A DNA stretch of 64,000 nt from VXYL01 sp965199875 (lineage in GTDB: Bacteria > Pseudomonadota > Gammaproteobacteria > Pseudomonadales > Azotimanducaceae): positions 930,001-994,000 of the forward strand of contig OZ241346.1 of assembly GCA_965199875.1 (NCBI GenBank), given 5' to 3'. A program made the translations under genes and the position numbers. Below the pieces are notes generated by a model. It was given only the letters and a program-made list of their open reading frames with translations, did not search any database and was not told the DNA's origin. This document shows, in pieces, positions 51,137 to 58,652 of this stretch. Numbering within the stretch: position 1 is the stretch's first letter; each line of letters opens with the position of its first letter.

Positions 51137-51721
51137 TCAAGCGCCGCTGACGACGAGTTGGCGGCCGGAAAGACCGACGACGGTTATCGAGGCATTGCGG
51201 TTCAAGGCGCGGCCGTCGGTCACGGCGTGGCACTCCAGTTGTCGATCCTGCACCAGGACGCTCACCTTGCCGACGCCCGAGCGGCTCTCCGGCACCGCCA
51301 GGGTGACCGTGCCGGCCTGGCCGATGGCGTTCTCCATGCGCAGGTTGCCTTCGTGTTTGAGCATCGACATCAAGGCCAGGAGGCCCATGTTGACGCCGAC
51401 GAACACCGCGCCGACGAAGCAACCCGTCAACAGCGCCAAGGCGGTGTGGGTGAGGCCCCAGTCGTAGGCCATCAAGCCGCCCCAGCCCAGCCCCATCAGA
51501 AACGACACGCCGTTGCGGATGGTGAAGATGTCGCCGAACGGAATGCCGCTCGCGCCGCCGACGTCGTCGGCGATGGCGCCGTGGTCGGGGTCGGCGCCGT
51601 CGGCTTCGCCGATGCCGAACACCGTGAACGCCACTTGCACGGCGAACACGGTGGTGGAGAACGCCGCGACGACGAACAGCGTCTGTTCCAGCGCGGAGAG
51701 GCCGTCGAACCAGTCTGCCAT
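51137..51721 (-). CDS. NfeD-like / YuaF-type membrane protein partner of flotillin
   Basis: This 194-residue protein has three to four hydrophobic segments (LEQTLFVVAAFSTTVFAVQVAF, VSFLMGLGWGGLMAYDWG, ALLTGCFVGAVFVGVNMGLLALM) and a C-terminal OB-fold-like beta domain (about 125-194, GQAGTVTLAVPESRSGVGKVSVLVQDRQ). This layout matches the proteins encoded beside flotillin genes. ATG at 51721 opens MADWFDGLSALEQ. A perfect palindrome lies 36 bases upstream at 51757. Confidence 0.85.
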   Translation of the reverse strand: MADWFDGLSALEQTLFVVAAFSTTVFAVQVAFTVFGIGEADGADPDHGAIADDVGGASGIPFGDIFTIRNGVSFLMGLGWGGLMAYDWGLTHTALALLTGCFVGAVFVGVNMGLLALMSMLKHEGNLRMENAIGQAGTVTLAVPESRSGVGKVSVLVQDRQLECHAVTDGRALNRNASITVVGLSGRQLVVSGA

Positions 51722-51756
51722 GTGGCTGCCCTCGAAGCGAAGCGGCTTGGCCGCAT

Positions 51757-51771
51757 TGACATATATTGTCA
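51757..51771. promoter_or_regulatory. Palindrome TGACA-TATAT-TGTCA upstream of the NfeD/flotillin operon
   Basis: The 15-bp site has perfect 5-bp arms around an AT core, in the 199-bp region between the divergent NfeD-like and aminotransferase genes. The AT core may serve as part of a -10 element for the minus strand. It is probably a regulator site; the regulator is unknown. Confidence 0.4.
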
Positions 51772-51920
51772 GACGATTCGGCGTCGTCCAGCAACTTGAG
51801 AACGCGGGAAGTTCCCTGCAAACAAACTGGAGGCCGCTGCACGTTTTTCCGCCAGACCTCGCCGGCGTTGCGCCTTCGCGCCGAACGTCTTTTGCAAGGC
51901 CCACCTGCTACAGTAGCCCC

Positions 51921-53315
51921 ATGAGCGCAACGTTGAAGGCGCCGGCGCTTGCCGAGCAGCCGATCTCCGTCACCCGCAAGATGGCGGCGTCGCTGCCGCA
52001 GCTGCGCGCCAAGGCGCAGGCCAAGGGCTTGGCCATCCACCACCTCGGCGCTGGCTATCCGAACCCGGAAGTGACGGATCCGCGCGGCTTCATCGCCCAC
52101 CAGGAGGCGTTCTTCGAGCACCTGCGGCGCAGCGAGGGCTTGAACGATGCGGCGGCGCTGCCGGAGTTTCTGCGCGAATCCTACGCCTATACGGACACCC
52201 TCGGCCCGCTCGGTCCGCGCCAGTCCTTCGCCGCCGTCTACGGCAGCGACTGGGGCGTCGACATGGATCCGGCGAAGCTGCTGCCCACCGTCGGCGCCAC
52301 CGGCGGCATCAGCCTGCTGTGCTCGCTGTTCGAGCGTCCGGGGCAGGCAATCGCCTACATCGCCGACGCGCCCACCTACGCCGGCTTCCTGGCGCGAGCG
52401 ACCTTGTGCCGCCACGCGCAGGTCTACAGCATCGACATGGACGAAGAAGGCGCACGGCCTCAAGCGCTGCGGCAGGCGATCCGCCAGGCCCGCGCCGACG
52501 GCTGCTTCGTGCCGTTCTACTACACCGTGCCGGACGGCCACAATCCGGCGGGCTTCTCGTTCAGCGCGGCAAGGCGCCGGGCGATCCTCGACGTCGCTGC
52601 CGAGGAAGACGTGCTCGTCGTCGAGGACGCGCCCTACGTCTACATCAGCTACGCCCGGCCGTCGCAGCGGCCGCCGCCGTTCTTCGCCTTGGACCCGGCG
52701 CGCACGGTGCATCTGTTCACCGGCTCGAAGATCGGCTTGCCGGGGCCGCGGGTGGGCTTTGCCTACACGGAAGCGACGGTTGCCGTGGTCGGCGGAAAGA
52801 CCGCGGCGCTGACGGATCTGCTGCTTGCCGAAGCCAGCGCCGACATCCTGTTCCACAACCCGCAGGCGCTGCGCGGGTTCGAGTCGCTGCTGTTCGACGA
52901 GACCTTCGCGCGGCGCCGTTCGCTGTGGCCGGTGGCGGAACGCAAGCTCGAGGTGTATCGGGAAAACCGCGCCATCCTGCTCGAAGGGCTGGAAGCGAAG
53001 CTCGGCGCCTATCCGCGGCACTTCCGCTGGACGCGGCCCGAGGCTGGCTTCTTCAGCGTCTTCACCTTCTTGCGCCCGGACATCGTGGTGGACGACGAGT
53101 TCATCGCCAGGCTGGTGGAGGAATACGGCGTCGTGGTGGTGCCGATGTACGACTTCTATCCGGCGGATGCCCGTCGGCGCAACCCGCGCGCTGGCTGCGA
53201 CCAGGTGCGGCTGTCGTTCTGCTTCACCGAACGCACCGGCACCGGACGCCGCGCCGACCTGGCGGCAGCCGTCGATGCCTTCGCCGAAGCCGCACTGCGC
53301 GAGGCCGGGCCGTAG
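51921..53315 (+). CDS. PLP-dependent aminotransferase, class I/II
   Basis: This 464-residue fold-type I enzyme has IHHLGAGYPNPEVTDP, GATGGISLLCSLFERPGQ, the YYTVPDGHNPAGFSF segment, DVLVVEDAPYVYISY (Asp that binds the PLP pyridine) and FTGSKIGLPGPRVGF with the Schiff-base Lys; QVRLSFCF carries the substrate carboxylate Arg. This resembles the 2-aminoadipate/aromatic aminotransferase group (MocR-like domain without the regulator). The substrate is unresolved. The ATG at 51921 gives the natural N-terminus; no operon partner is evident. Confidence 0.9.
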   Translation: MSATLKAPALAEQPISVTRKMAASLPQLRAKAQAKGLAIHHLGAGYPNPEVTDPRGFIAHQEAFFEHLRRSEGLNDAAALPEFLRESYAYTDTLGPLGPRQSFAAVYGSDWGVDMDPAKLLPTVGATGGISLLCSLFERPGQAIAYIADAPTYAGFLARATLCRHAQVYSIDMDEEGARPQALRQAIRQARADGCFVPFYYTVPDGHNPAGFSFSAARRRAILDVAAEEDVLVVEDAPYVYISYARPSQRPPPFFALDPARTVHLFTGSKIGLPGPRVGFAYTEATVAVVGGKTAALTDLLLAEASADILFHNPQALRGFESLLFDETFARRRSLWPVAERKLEVYRENRAILLEGLEAKLGAYPRHFRWTRPEAGFFSVFTFLRPDIVVDDEFIARLVEEYGVVVVPMYDFYPADARRRNPRAGCDQVRLSFCFTERTGTGRRADLAAAVDAFAEAALREAGP

Positions 53316-53360
53316 CCGGTTGGTTGCCGAGCGTGCCTTCCGGCAAGCCGCCGGCGCTGT

Positions 53361-54080
53361 TCAGGCGGGTTGCGGCTGCATCGAGGCGAGCGCCTGCCGA
53401 TAGGCCAAGGGCGGCGGCACCGCCAGCTGCCGTCGCACGTCGGCCAGCGGCAGCTTCAGCATGGCTTCCCAGTCCTGCTCCGGCAGCCAGCTGGCGTGGC
53501 GGCCGTTCTGGAAGGCCTTCCACATCGCCCGCAAGGCGGCCAGGCCAGCGCCTCGGGTTTCCAGCCAGGCAGCGACCAGAACGATCACGCCAACGCCGCG
53601 ATTGCGCGTCTGCGCGTAGGTGAAGGCCAGCAGGCAGGCCTCGCCGAATGGGTCGCGTCCGTAGCCGGTGACGGTATGCCAAAGATCGTGCTGGTCGCGC
53701 ATGCGTTCGGCGAAGCGGCGCAGGTCCGGATCGCGGTAGCTGTAGGCGTTGTCGTCGCTCTCGGTGCTGGCCTCCACCAGGCCGTCGGCGGACAGCGACT
53801 CGCCGTAGATGAAGTCGTGGTAGGCGCGTCCCAGCGTACACTCGGGCAGCTTCGCCAATGCCTGGCGGTCGTGCAGGGTGTCGAGCAGGTCGATCTTCCG
53901 CGCCAGAACGCGCTTGCCGGTCTCGCTGCGGCGGAAGCGGCGCAGGCCGCGCACTTGGGAAGGGCCGCCCAGAGCGCGGATGATCTCGAACACCCGTGGC
54001 GTGTCTTCCGGGTCCTTGACGAGCTGGCGCAGGGCGCGCCATGCCGCCGCCGGGCGCATGCGGCCGATCTCGGATGTCAT
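53361..54080 (-). CDS. Coq4-family ubiquinone biosynthesis protein
   Basis: This 239-residue protein carries the diagnostic Coq4 zinc-binding motif HDxxHx11E as H131-D-L-W-H135 and E147, in RDQHDLWHTVTGYGRDPFGE, followed by LLAFTYAQTRNRG. Eukaryotic COQ4 removes the C1 carboxyl of the coenzyme Q precursor and organises the synthesis complex. Bacterial Coq4 proteins are assumed to do the same. It is convergent with the aminotransferase gene and divergent from the next gene. It is longer at the N-terminus (about 60 residues, ETGKRVLARK) than needed for the core. Confidence 0.87.
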   Translation of the reverse strand: MTSEIGRMRPAAAWRALRQLVKDPEDTPRVFEIIRALGGPSQVRGLRRFRRSETGKRVLARKIDLLDTLHDRQALAKLPECTLGRAYHDFIYGESLSADGLVEASTESDDNAYSYRDPDLRRFAERMRDQHDLWHTVTGYGRDPFGEACLLAFTYAQTRNRGVGVIVLVAAWLETRGAGLAALRAMWKAFQNGRHASWLPEQDWEAMLKLPLADVRRQLAVPPPLAYRQALASMQPQPA

Positions 54081-54186
54081 CGGTCGATCCTCAAGCTTGT
54101 CCGATGCGGACGAGCATAGCGCCACGGAGGCGGTAACATCCATCGCAACGCGCATCGGCCGCAAGGCCGCAGACGACTCGAGGCAG

Positions 54187-55188
54187 GTGGAGCAGGTGGC
54201 GAAGCGTTCGGACGACAACGACGCCAAGGCTCGGCCCGTGCGCGAGCGCGTGCTGTACGGCCTGTCGCTGCCGGAGCGCGCCTTGCGCAGCACCGCCGGA
54301 GTGCTTGGCGGCACGCTGCGCGAGTCGGCGGCGCTGCTGCTGCCGGAAGCGTTTCGCAATGCCAAGAGCTACCAGGTGTTCGTCGGCCAGATGCTGGACT
54401 TCCTGGCGGAAGACGTGGGGCGCGTTGGCGAACGCGGCGAAACAGCGTCTAACCGTGGCCAGGACTACGTCGCCCGCAAGACGGTGGGCAACTTCATCGA
54501 CGTCGCCAGCCTGGCCACCGTGCATCTCTCGCCCATGCTGCTGCTCGCGCTGGTCAGCGACCTGGCCTACGGTTCCCAGGCGTATCTGCGCGAGTTGGCG
54601 GAAGAGCTGCAGCGCCAGGGCGTGATCGCGGATGCGTCGAGCGTCGACAAGGTGGACGATCTGCTGGACCAGGTGGCGGACTTCAGCAGCCGCACCGCCA
54701 CGGCGTTCGATCAGCCGCCGCTGTCCGTGGACGGGCTGAAGGAAACCGTGCGGCGGACCCGCGACGATCTGCAAAACATCGACATCGCCCTGCTGCTGCC
54801 CCAGGCGGAACTGGCGACGCGCTGGCAGCAGATGAAGGACTCCGCTCGCCGTCAGGGAGTCAGCCCGTTCCAAATCTCCGGCTTGATGACGCTCGCTTCC
54901 CTCGACACCGTGGGCAAGCTCGGCAACGGCGCTCTGTCGACGGTGCAGGCCGCCGGCACGCTGCTCAGCCGCCACGTCCTCGACCACTATCGAGAAGTCC
55001 ACGCGGACATCGACCAACGCGGCTTCCACCGCACCCTCGCCGCCACGGCACGACCCTACTTGCAAGCGGCCTGGGGCAACTTCTCCCCCCAACGGGCAAC
55101 GCTTACGGAGGAGTTTCTCGGCGACGACGGCGGCGCCAGCCGCGCCTGGGGCAAGGCCCGGCGCTGGCTGGGCGACCGCCGCTCTTGA
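54187..55188 (+). CDS. Conserved hypothetical protein, helical
   Basis: I do not recognise this protein of about 333 residues. It is mostly helical and contains a hydrophobic stretch at about residues 105-130 (VASLATVHLSPMLLLALVSDLAYGSQAYL). The rest is amphipathic (RQGVIADASSVDKVDDLLDQV, TVRRTRDDLQNIDIALLLPQ) and the C-terminus is basic. It may be a peripheral membrane protein. There is no ATG: GTG at 54187 or 54196 are the candidates, both with mediocre ribosome sites, so the N-terminus is unsure. It is divergent from coq4 with about 106 bases between. Confidence 0.65.
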   Translation: MEQVAKRSDDNDAKARPVRERVLYGLSLPERALRSTAGVLGGTLRESAALLLPEAFRNAKSYQVFVGQMLDFLAEDVGRVGERGETASNRGQDYVARKTVGNFIDVASLATVHLSPMLLLALVSDLAYGSQAYLRELAEELQRQGVIADASSVDKVDDLLDQVADFSSRTATAFDQPPLSVDGLKETVRRTRDDLQNIDIALLLPQAELATRWQQMKDSARRQGVSPFQISGLMTLASLDTVGKLGNGALSTVQAAGTLLSRHVLDHYREVHADIDQRGFHRTLAATARPYLQAAWGNFSPQRATLTEEFLGDDGGASRAWGKARRWLGDRRS

Positions 55189-55315
55189 ACCCGTTGGGCC
55201 GTGCTACGGTGCGTACCCTATGTCCATGTCCTCGCCAAAACTGCACAGCTTGGCTTTGACGGGTTTCCGCAGCCTGGCGTCCGAACGGATCGTGCTCTAG
55301 GAAGGAGAATTGCGA

Positions 55316-55717
55316 GTGAATATCAAACTTGCAGTGGTGGCAGTGACAATTCTTGTCTTGGGGGCCTGTGCGATACCAGCGCCGACCGCAGTGGTCGACA
55401 AGTCGGCGGCGGAGGTGCTACTGGAGGAAATGCAGGCCATCGACGAACGCGCTCGCCAACCGTGCAGGCAGCACTTTGTCAAGGTCGAAGATCAGTGGCA
55501 TGTGGAGTTCGTTGATGGAGTAGTGTGGCCGTTTGCCAAAGTGGTGAACTACTGGGCGACGCATCCCGACGGATACTCTTTGTCCGACATTCGGCGGATA
55601 GAAGGTGGGGTTAGACAGCAATTGGCACCGGAAAGGCGCTCTAGGGTGCCGGTCACCGAGCAGTTTCTGTTCATGTTGTTTGCCTGTGATGGACTTACGG
55701 CAGCCACAAGGCGGTGA
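55316..55717 (+). CDS. Small lipoprotein of unknown function
   Basis: The 133-residue product begins MNIKLAVVAVTILVLGACAI, a lipoprotein signal with Cys18. The mature part contains two cysteines (QPCRQHF and FACDGL) that could form a disulfide, and a motif WHVEFVDGVVWPFAKVVNYW. GTG at 55316 is chosen because AAGGAGAA lies at a good distance; a TTG 6 bases earlier is too close. Composition is lower in GC (about 55%) than the neighbours. No family is recognised. Confidence 0.65.
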   Translation: MNIKLAVVAVTILVLGACAIPAPTAVVDKSAAEVLLEEMQAIDERARQPCRQHFVKVEDQWHVEFVDGVVWPFAKVVNYWATHPDGYSLSDIRRIEGGVRQQLAPERRSRVPVTEQFLFMLFACDGLTAATRR

Positions 55718-55770
55718 ACGCCGTGAACGGAAGAATTTGGTGGCGGTCGTGGCAGTGCGCCACAGCCTCA

Positions 55771-56334
55771 CTAGCAGGAAACGGGGCTGCCATTGGCGCC
55801 TTCCACGACGCCGTCGCCGTCGTTGTCAGTGGCCAGCCGCGTGCGGCCGTGGGCGTTGACGACCAGCAGCCGGGCCTGGCGCGGGTTGCCGTCCGGGGGG
55901 CACACCAGCATGTTGCCGTTCTGCCAGTCCGTCAGCCCGGTGGGCAGCATGGACAGCGACTTGCGGTTGCGGAACGAGCGCCAATAGACGCGATAGCCGG
56001 TGGCCAGGGGCGGCAGGCGCAAGGCGACTTCCTCGCTGGCTTCCAAGCGTCCGTTGTCGTTGGCGTCCAGGAAGACGATGGCGCCCTCGTGCCAGGCGTT
56101 GCGTTTGCCGCAGCGGGCACCGCCGCCGGGACAGAGAGTGGCCCTTGTGCGCCGGGCGACGGCGAGGTGTCGGGCGAACTGCACGGCGTCGTGCAGCTGC
56201 CGAACGGCGTCGTCGGAGCGGTTGCGCGCGACCAGGCTCGACATGCCGGGTGCGACGGCGGTGACCAGCACGGCGGCGATGGCGAGGGTTGTGGTCAGTT
56301 CGGCGAGCGTCATGGTCTTGAACCGTTTGGGCAC
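55771..56334 (-). CDS. FimT/GspH-like type IV pseudopilin
   Basis: This 187-residue protein has a prepilin-like N-terminus (TMTLAELTTTLAIAAVLVTAV) with the conserved Glu at position 5 of the mature form. The GspH/FimT globular domain follows (QFARHLAVARRTRATLCPGGG, WHEGAIVFLDANDNG). FimT is a minor pseudopilin of type IV pili, involved in DNA uptake in some species. The residue before the cleavage site is Thr where Gly is almost invariant, so processing by PilD is doubtful. GTG start at 56334. No other pilus gene is in the window. Confidence 0.82.
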   Translation of the reverse strand: MPKRFKTMTLAELTTTLAIAAVLVTAVAPGMSSLVARNRSDDAVRQLHDAVQFARHLAVARRTRATLCPGGGARCGKRNAWHEGAIVFLDANDNGRLEASEEVALRLPPLATGYRVYWRSFRNRKSLSMLPTGLTDWQNGNMLVCPPDGNPRQARLLVVNAHGRTRLATDNDGDGVVEGANGSPVSC

Positions 56335-56522
56335 AATGGTGACGCCAGCTTGAACGAAGGCGCTCCCTCACCGCTATGGCAGCAGGCTGCAATGCATGTA
56401 GGAAATCTCAGCGGAGATCCGGCCATCGGCCGCGCGCTTGGCAAGCCGATGGCGTTCTGACGAAACGGTGGTCGCTGGCGCGGCCTCTACGCCGGGGGTG
56501 GGCAGTAGCTGCTCGAACCGCG

Positions 56523-57461
56523 CTACGGCGGCGCTGGGTCGGCTTCCGGGCGGGGTATTTCCAGCGGTGGCGGCGCGTCGGAGCGGCTGAGCAGGCCGAA
56601 CGTCACCACGTTGACCCAGGAGCGCTGGCGGCGTTCCAGCACGTTCGCCAGCACCAGCTTGCCCTCGTCGTTGAAGCCGCGGTAGTCCGGGAAGTTGAGC
56701 GCCAGCACGCGCAGCGAGTCTTCGGCGGCGTCCTCGAGGCCGAGTTTCCAGTTCGATTCCACCAGCACGGCCAGCGCGTCTGGCACCGCCGGCGTCTGGG
56801 CGTAGTTTTCGATGACGTGGCGGGCGCGGTTGGCCGCCGCCACGTAGGCGCCGCGGCCGAGGTAGTAGGTGGCGATGTGCGCTTCGGCGTCCGCCAGCAC
56901 GTTGCGCAGGTAGATCATCCGCTGGCGCGCGTCGGGGGCGTACTCGCTGGCGGGAAAGCGGCTGATCAGCTCGTTGAAGTCCGCGAACGCTTGCCGGGCG
57001 TTGGAGATGTCGCGCTCCGCGAGTTCCGTCTTCATGAATCGGCCGCTGGCGCTGCGGTCCCGGGCCAGTGCGGTCAACCCCTTCATGTAGTAGGCGTAGT
57101 CGACGTTCGGATGCTGGGGATGCAGGCGAATGAAACGCTCCGCGGCAGACTGCGCGGCGTCCAGATCCCGGGCCATGTGGTTGGCGTAGATGAGCTCCAG
57201 CTGCGCCTGCTCCGCGTAGCGTCCGAACGGAAAGCGCGCTTCCAAGCGTTGCAGGCGAGTGATGCTCTCGGTGTAGTTGCCCGTGCGCAAGCCAGCCTGC
57301 GCGCGGCGATAGAGCGCCTGTTCGCTGGTTTCTGCCTCGAGGTCTTCCTCGTCGTCGCCGATGAACGGCATCCAAGCGCAGCCGGCAAAGCCGCCGGCCA
57401 GGACGATGGCCAACGCGACGGCGAACGGCCGCGCTCCAGCGCGCCAGGAGGCCCGGCGCAT
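56523..57461 (-). CDS. bamD: Outer-membrane assembly lipoprotein BamD
   Basis: This 312-residue lipoprotein has signal AVALAIVLAGGFAGC (lipidated Cys) and five TPR-like repeats from about residue 45 (EQALYRRAQAGLRTGNYTES, RLEARFPFGRYAEQAQLELIYANHM, HPNVDYAYYMKGL). BamD is essential for folding of outer-membrane beta barrels with BamA. E. coli BamD is 245 residues; here an extra C-terminal section (about 60 residues) ends in Pro-rich sequence. The start at 57461 gives MRRASWR; GTG 36 bases upstream is possible. It is divergent from rluD, as in many gammaproteobacteria. Confidence 0.92.
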   Translation of the reverse strand: MRRASWRAGARPFAVALAIVLAGGFAGCAWMPFIGDDEEDLEAETSEQALYRRAQAGLRTGNYTESITRLQRLEARFPFGRYAEQAQLELIYANHMARDLDAAQSAAERFIRLHPQHPNVDYAYYMKGLTALARDRSASGRFMKTELAERDISNARQAFADFNELISRFPASEYAPDARQRMIYLRNVLADAEAHIATYYLGRGAYVAAANRARHVIENYAQTPAVPDALAVLVESNWKLGLEDAAEDSLRVLALNFPDYRGFNDEGKLVLANVLERRQRSWVNVVTFGLLSRSDAPPPLEIPRPEADPAPP

Positions 57462-57533
57462 TGGGTTCGTGGGCTTGCTCGTGTTCGGGATCACAGCGGC
57501 TTCGCGTGGCGACGAGTGGCGTATCCTAGGAGA

Positions 57534-58571
57534 ATGTCGGCAAGCGGCACAAGTACACAAGACGCGCGCGGTGGTGGACTGGCCGCTTCCCGGTTGGTCG
57601 AATTGGACGCCCTGGTGCCCGGCGAGTTCAACGGCAAGCGGTTCGACTGGGCGGTGGCGAGGCTGGTTGCCGGGGCTGCCGAAGCGCCGACGCTGTCGCG
57701 CTCGGAACTGAAACGCTGGATCGAAGCCGGCTGGATACGCCTGAACGGCGGGCCGGCGAAGCCGAAGACCCTGCTTCGGGGCGGCGAGCGAATCCAGGTG
57801 CGCGCCAACCGCGAGCCGCGTTTCGACTGGCAGGCAGCCGAACCCTTGGCCTTCCCCGTCGTCCATGCGGACGATGCCGTGATCGTCGTCGACAAGCCAG
57901 CCGGGCTGGTGGTACACCCCGGCGCCGGCAATCCCGGCGGCACTCTGGTCAACGGCATGCTGCATCGCTGGCCCAAGCTCGCCGAGCTGCCCCGCGCCGG
58001 CCTCGTGCATCGCCTGGACAAGGACACCAGCGGCCTGATGCTGGTGGCTGCCAGCCCGGACAGCCAGCTCCAGCTGGTGGCCGCCATGAGCGAACGGCGC
58101 ATCGAACGGCGCTACCTGGCACTGCTGGAAGGGCAGGTCCTGGCCGACCAGCGCGTGGAACTGCCCATCGGCAGGGACCGCCGCAACCGACTGCGCCAGG
58201 CGGTGCGCGAGGACGGCCGCGACGCGGCCACCGATCTGCGAATACTCAAGCGCTACCCGGCGCATACCCTCGTCGAAGCCCGGCTGCAGACCGGCCGCAT
58301 GCATCAGATTCGGGTGCATTGCGCGGCGATTGGCCATCCGCTGGCGGGCGACAAGCGCTACGGCGCCCGTGGCGTGGTGCCGGCGCAGATGACGGCCGCG
58401 GACGCCGCTTGCGTGCAGGGCTTCGGGCGGCAGGCGCTGCACGCCTTCCACTTGGCGTTCGAGCATCCGCAGACGGCTGCGCCATTGCGCTTCGAGTCCA
58501 AGCCGCCGGCGGATTTCCAGCGCCTGCTGCAGGCGCTCGGCCAGCCCGGCCAGCCCGGCCAGATTCCCTGA
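57534..58571 (+). CDS. rluD: 23S rRNA pseudouridine synthase RluD
   Basis: This 345-residue enzyme converts U1911, U1915 and U1917 of 23S rRNA to pseudouridine. The N-terminal S4 domain (LKRWIEAGWIRLNGGPAKPK) is followed by the catalytic domain with the key Asp in GLVHRLDKDTSGLMLVA, VVVDKPAG at its start (as IVVDKPAGLVVHPG) and RTGRMHQIRVH-like sequence (QTGRMHQIRVHCAAIGHPL). The start at 57534 follows AGGAG by 2 to 3 bases. The C-terminus ends in GQPGQPGQIP. Position opposite bamD is conserved. Confidence 0.94.
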   Translation: MSASGTSTQDARGGGLAASRLVELDALVPGEFNGKRFDWAVARLVAGAAEAPTLSRSELKRWIEAGWIRLNGGPAKPKTLLRGGERIQVRANREPRFDWQAAEPLAFPVVHADDAVIVVDKPAGLVVHPGAGNPGGTLVNGMLHRWPKLAELPRAGLVHRLDKDTSGLMLVAASPDSQLQLVAAMSERRIERRYLALLEGQVLADQRVELPIGRDRRNRLRQAVREDGRDAATDLRILKRYPAHTLVEARLQTGRMHQIRVHCAAIGHPLAGDKRYGARGVVPAQMTAADAACVQGFGRQALHAFHLAFEHPQTAAPLRFESKPPADFQRLLQALGQPGQPGQIP

Positions 58572-58652
58572 GTGGCACTGACCTCGCGGAAGCCGGTTTT
58601 TGCGGCGCGCGGAAGTTGCGGAGCAGCTCGAACGCGCCCCGACAAGGCGCGC
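58570..58652. repeat. Dispersed intergenic hairpin repeat, copy B
   Basis: This sequence lies between the convergent rluD and S9 peptidase genes and aligns along its length with copy A at 35865-35950: GAGTGGCACTGA, GGTTTTTGCGGCG, AGTTGCGGAGCA, CTCGAACGCGCCC. The inverted repeat is less perfect here. It could serve as a transcription end signal for both genes. Confidence 0.6.
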
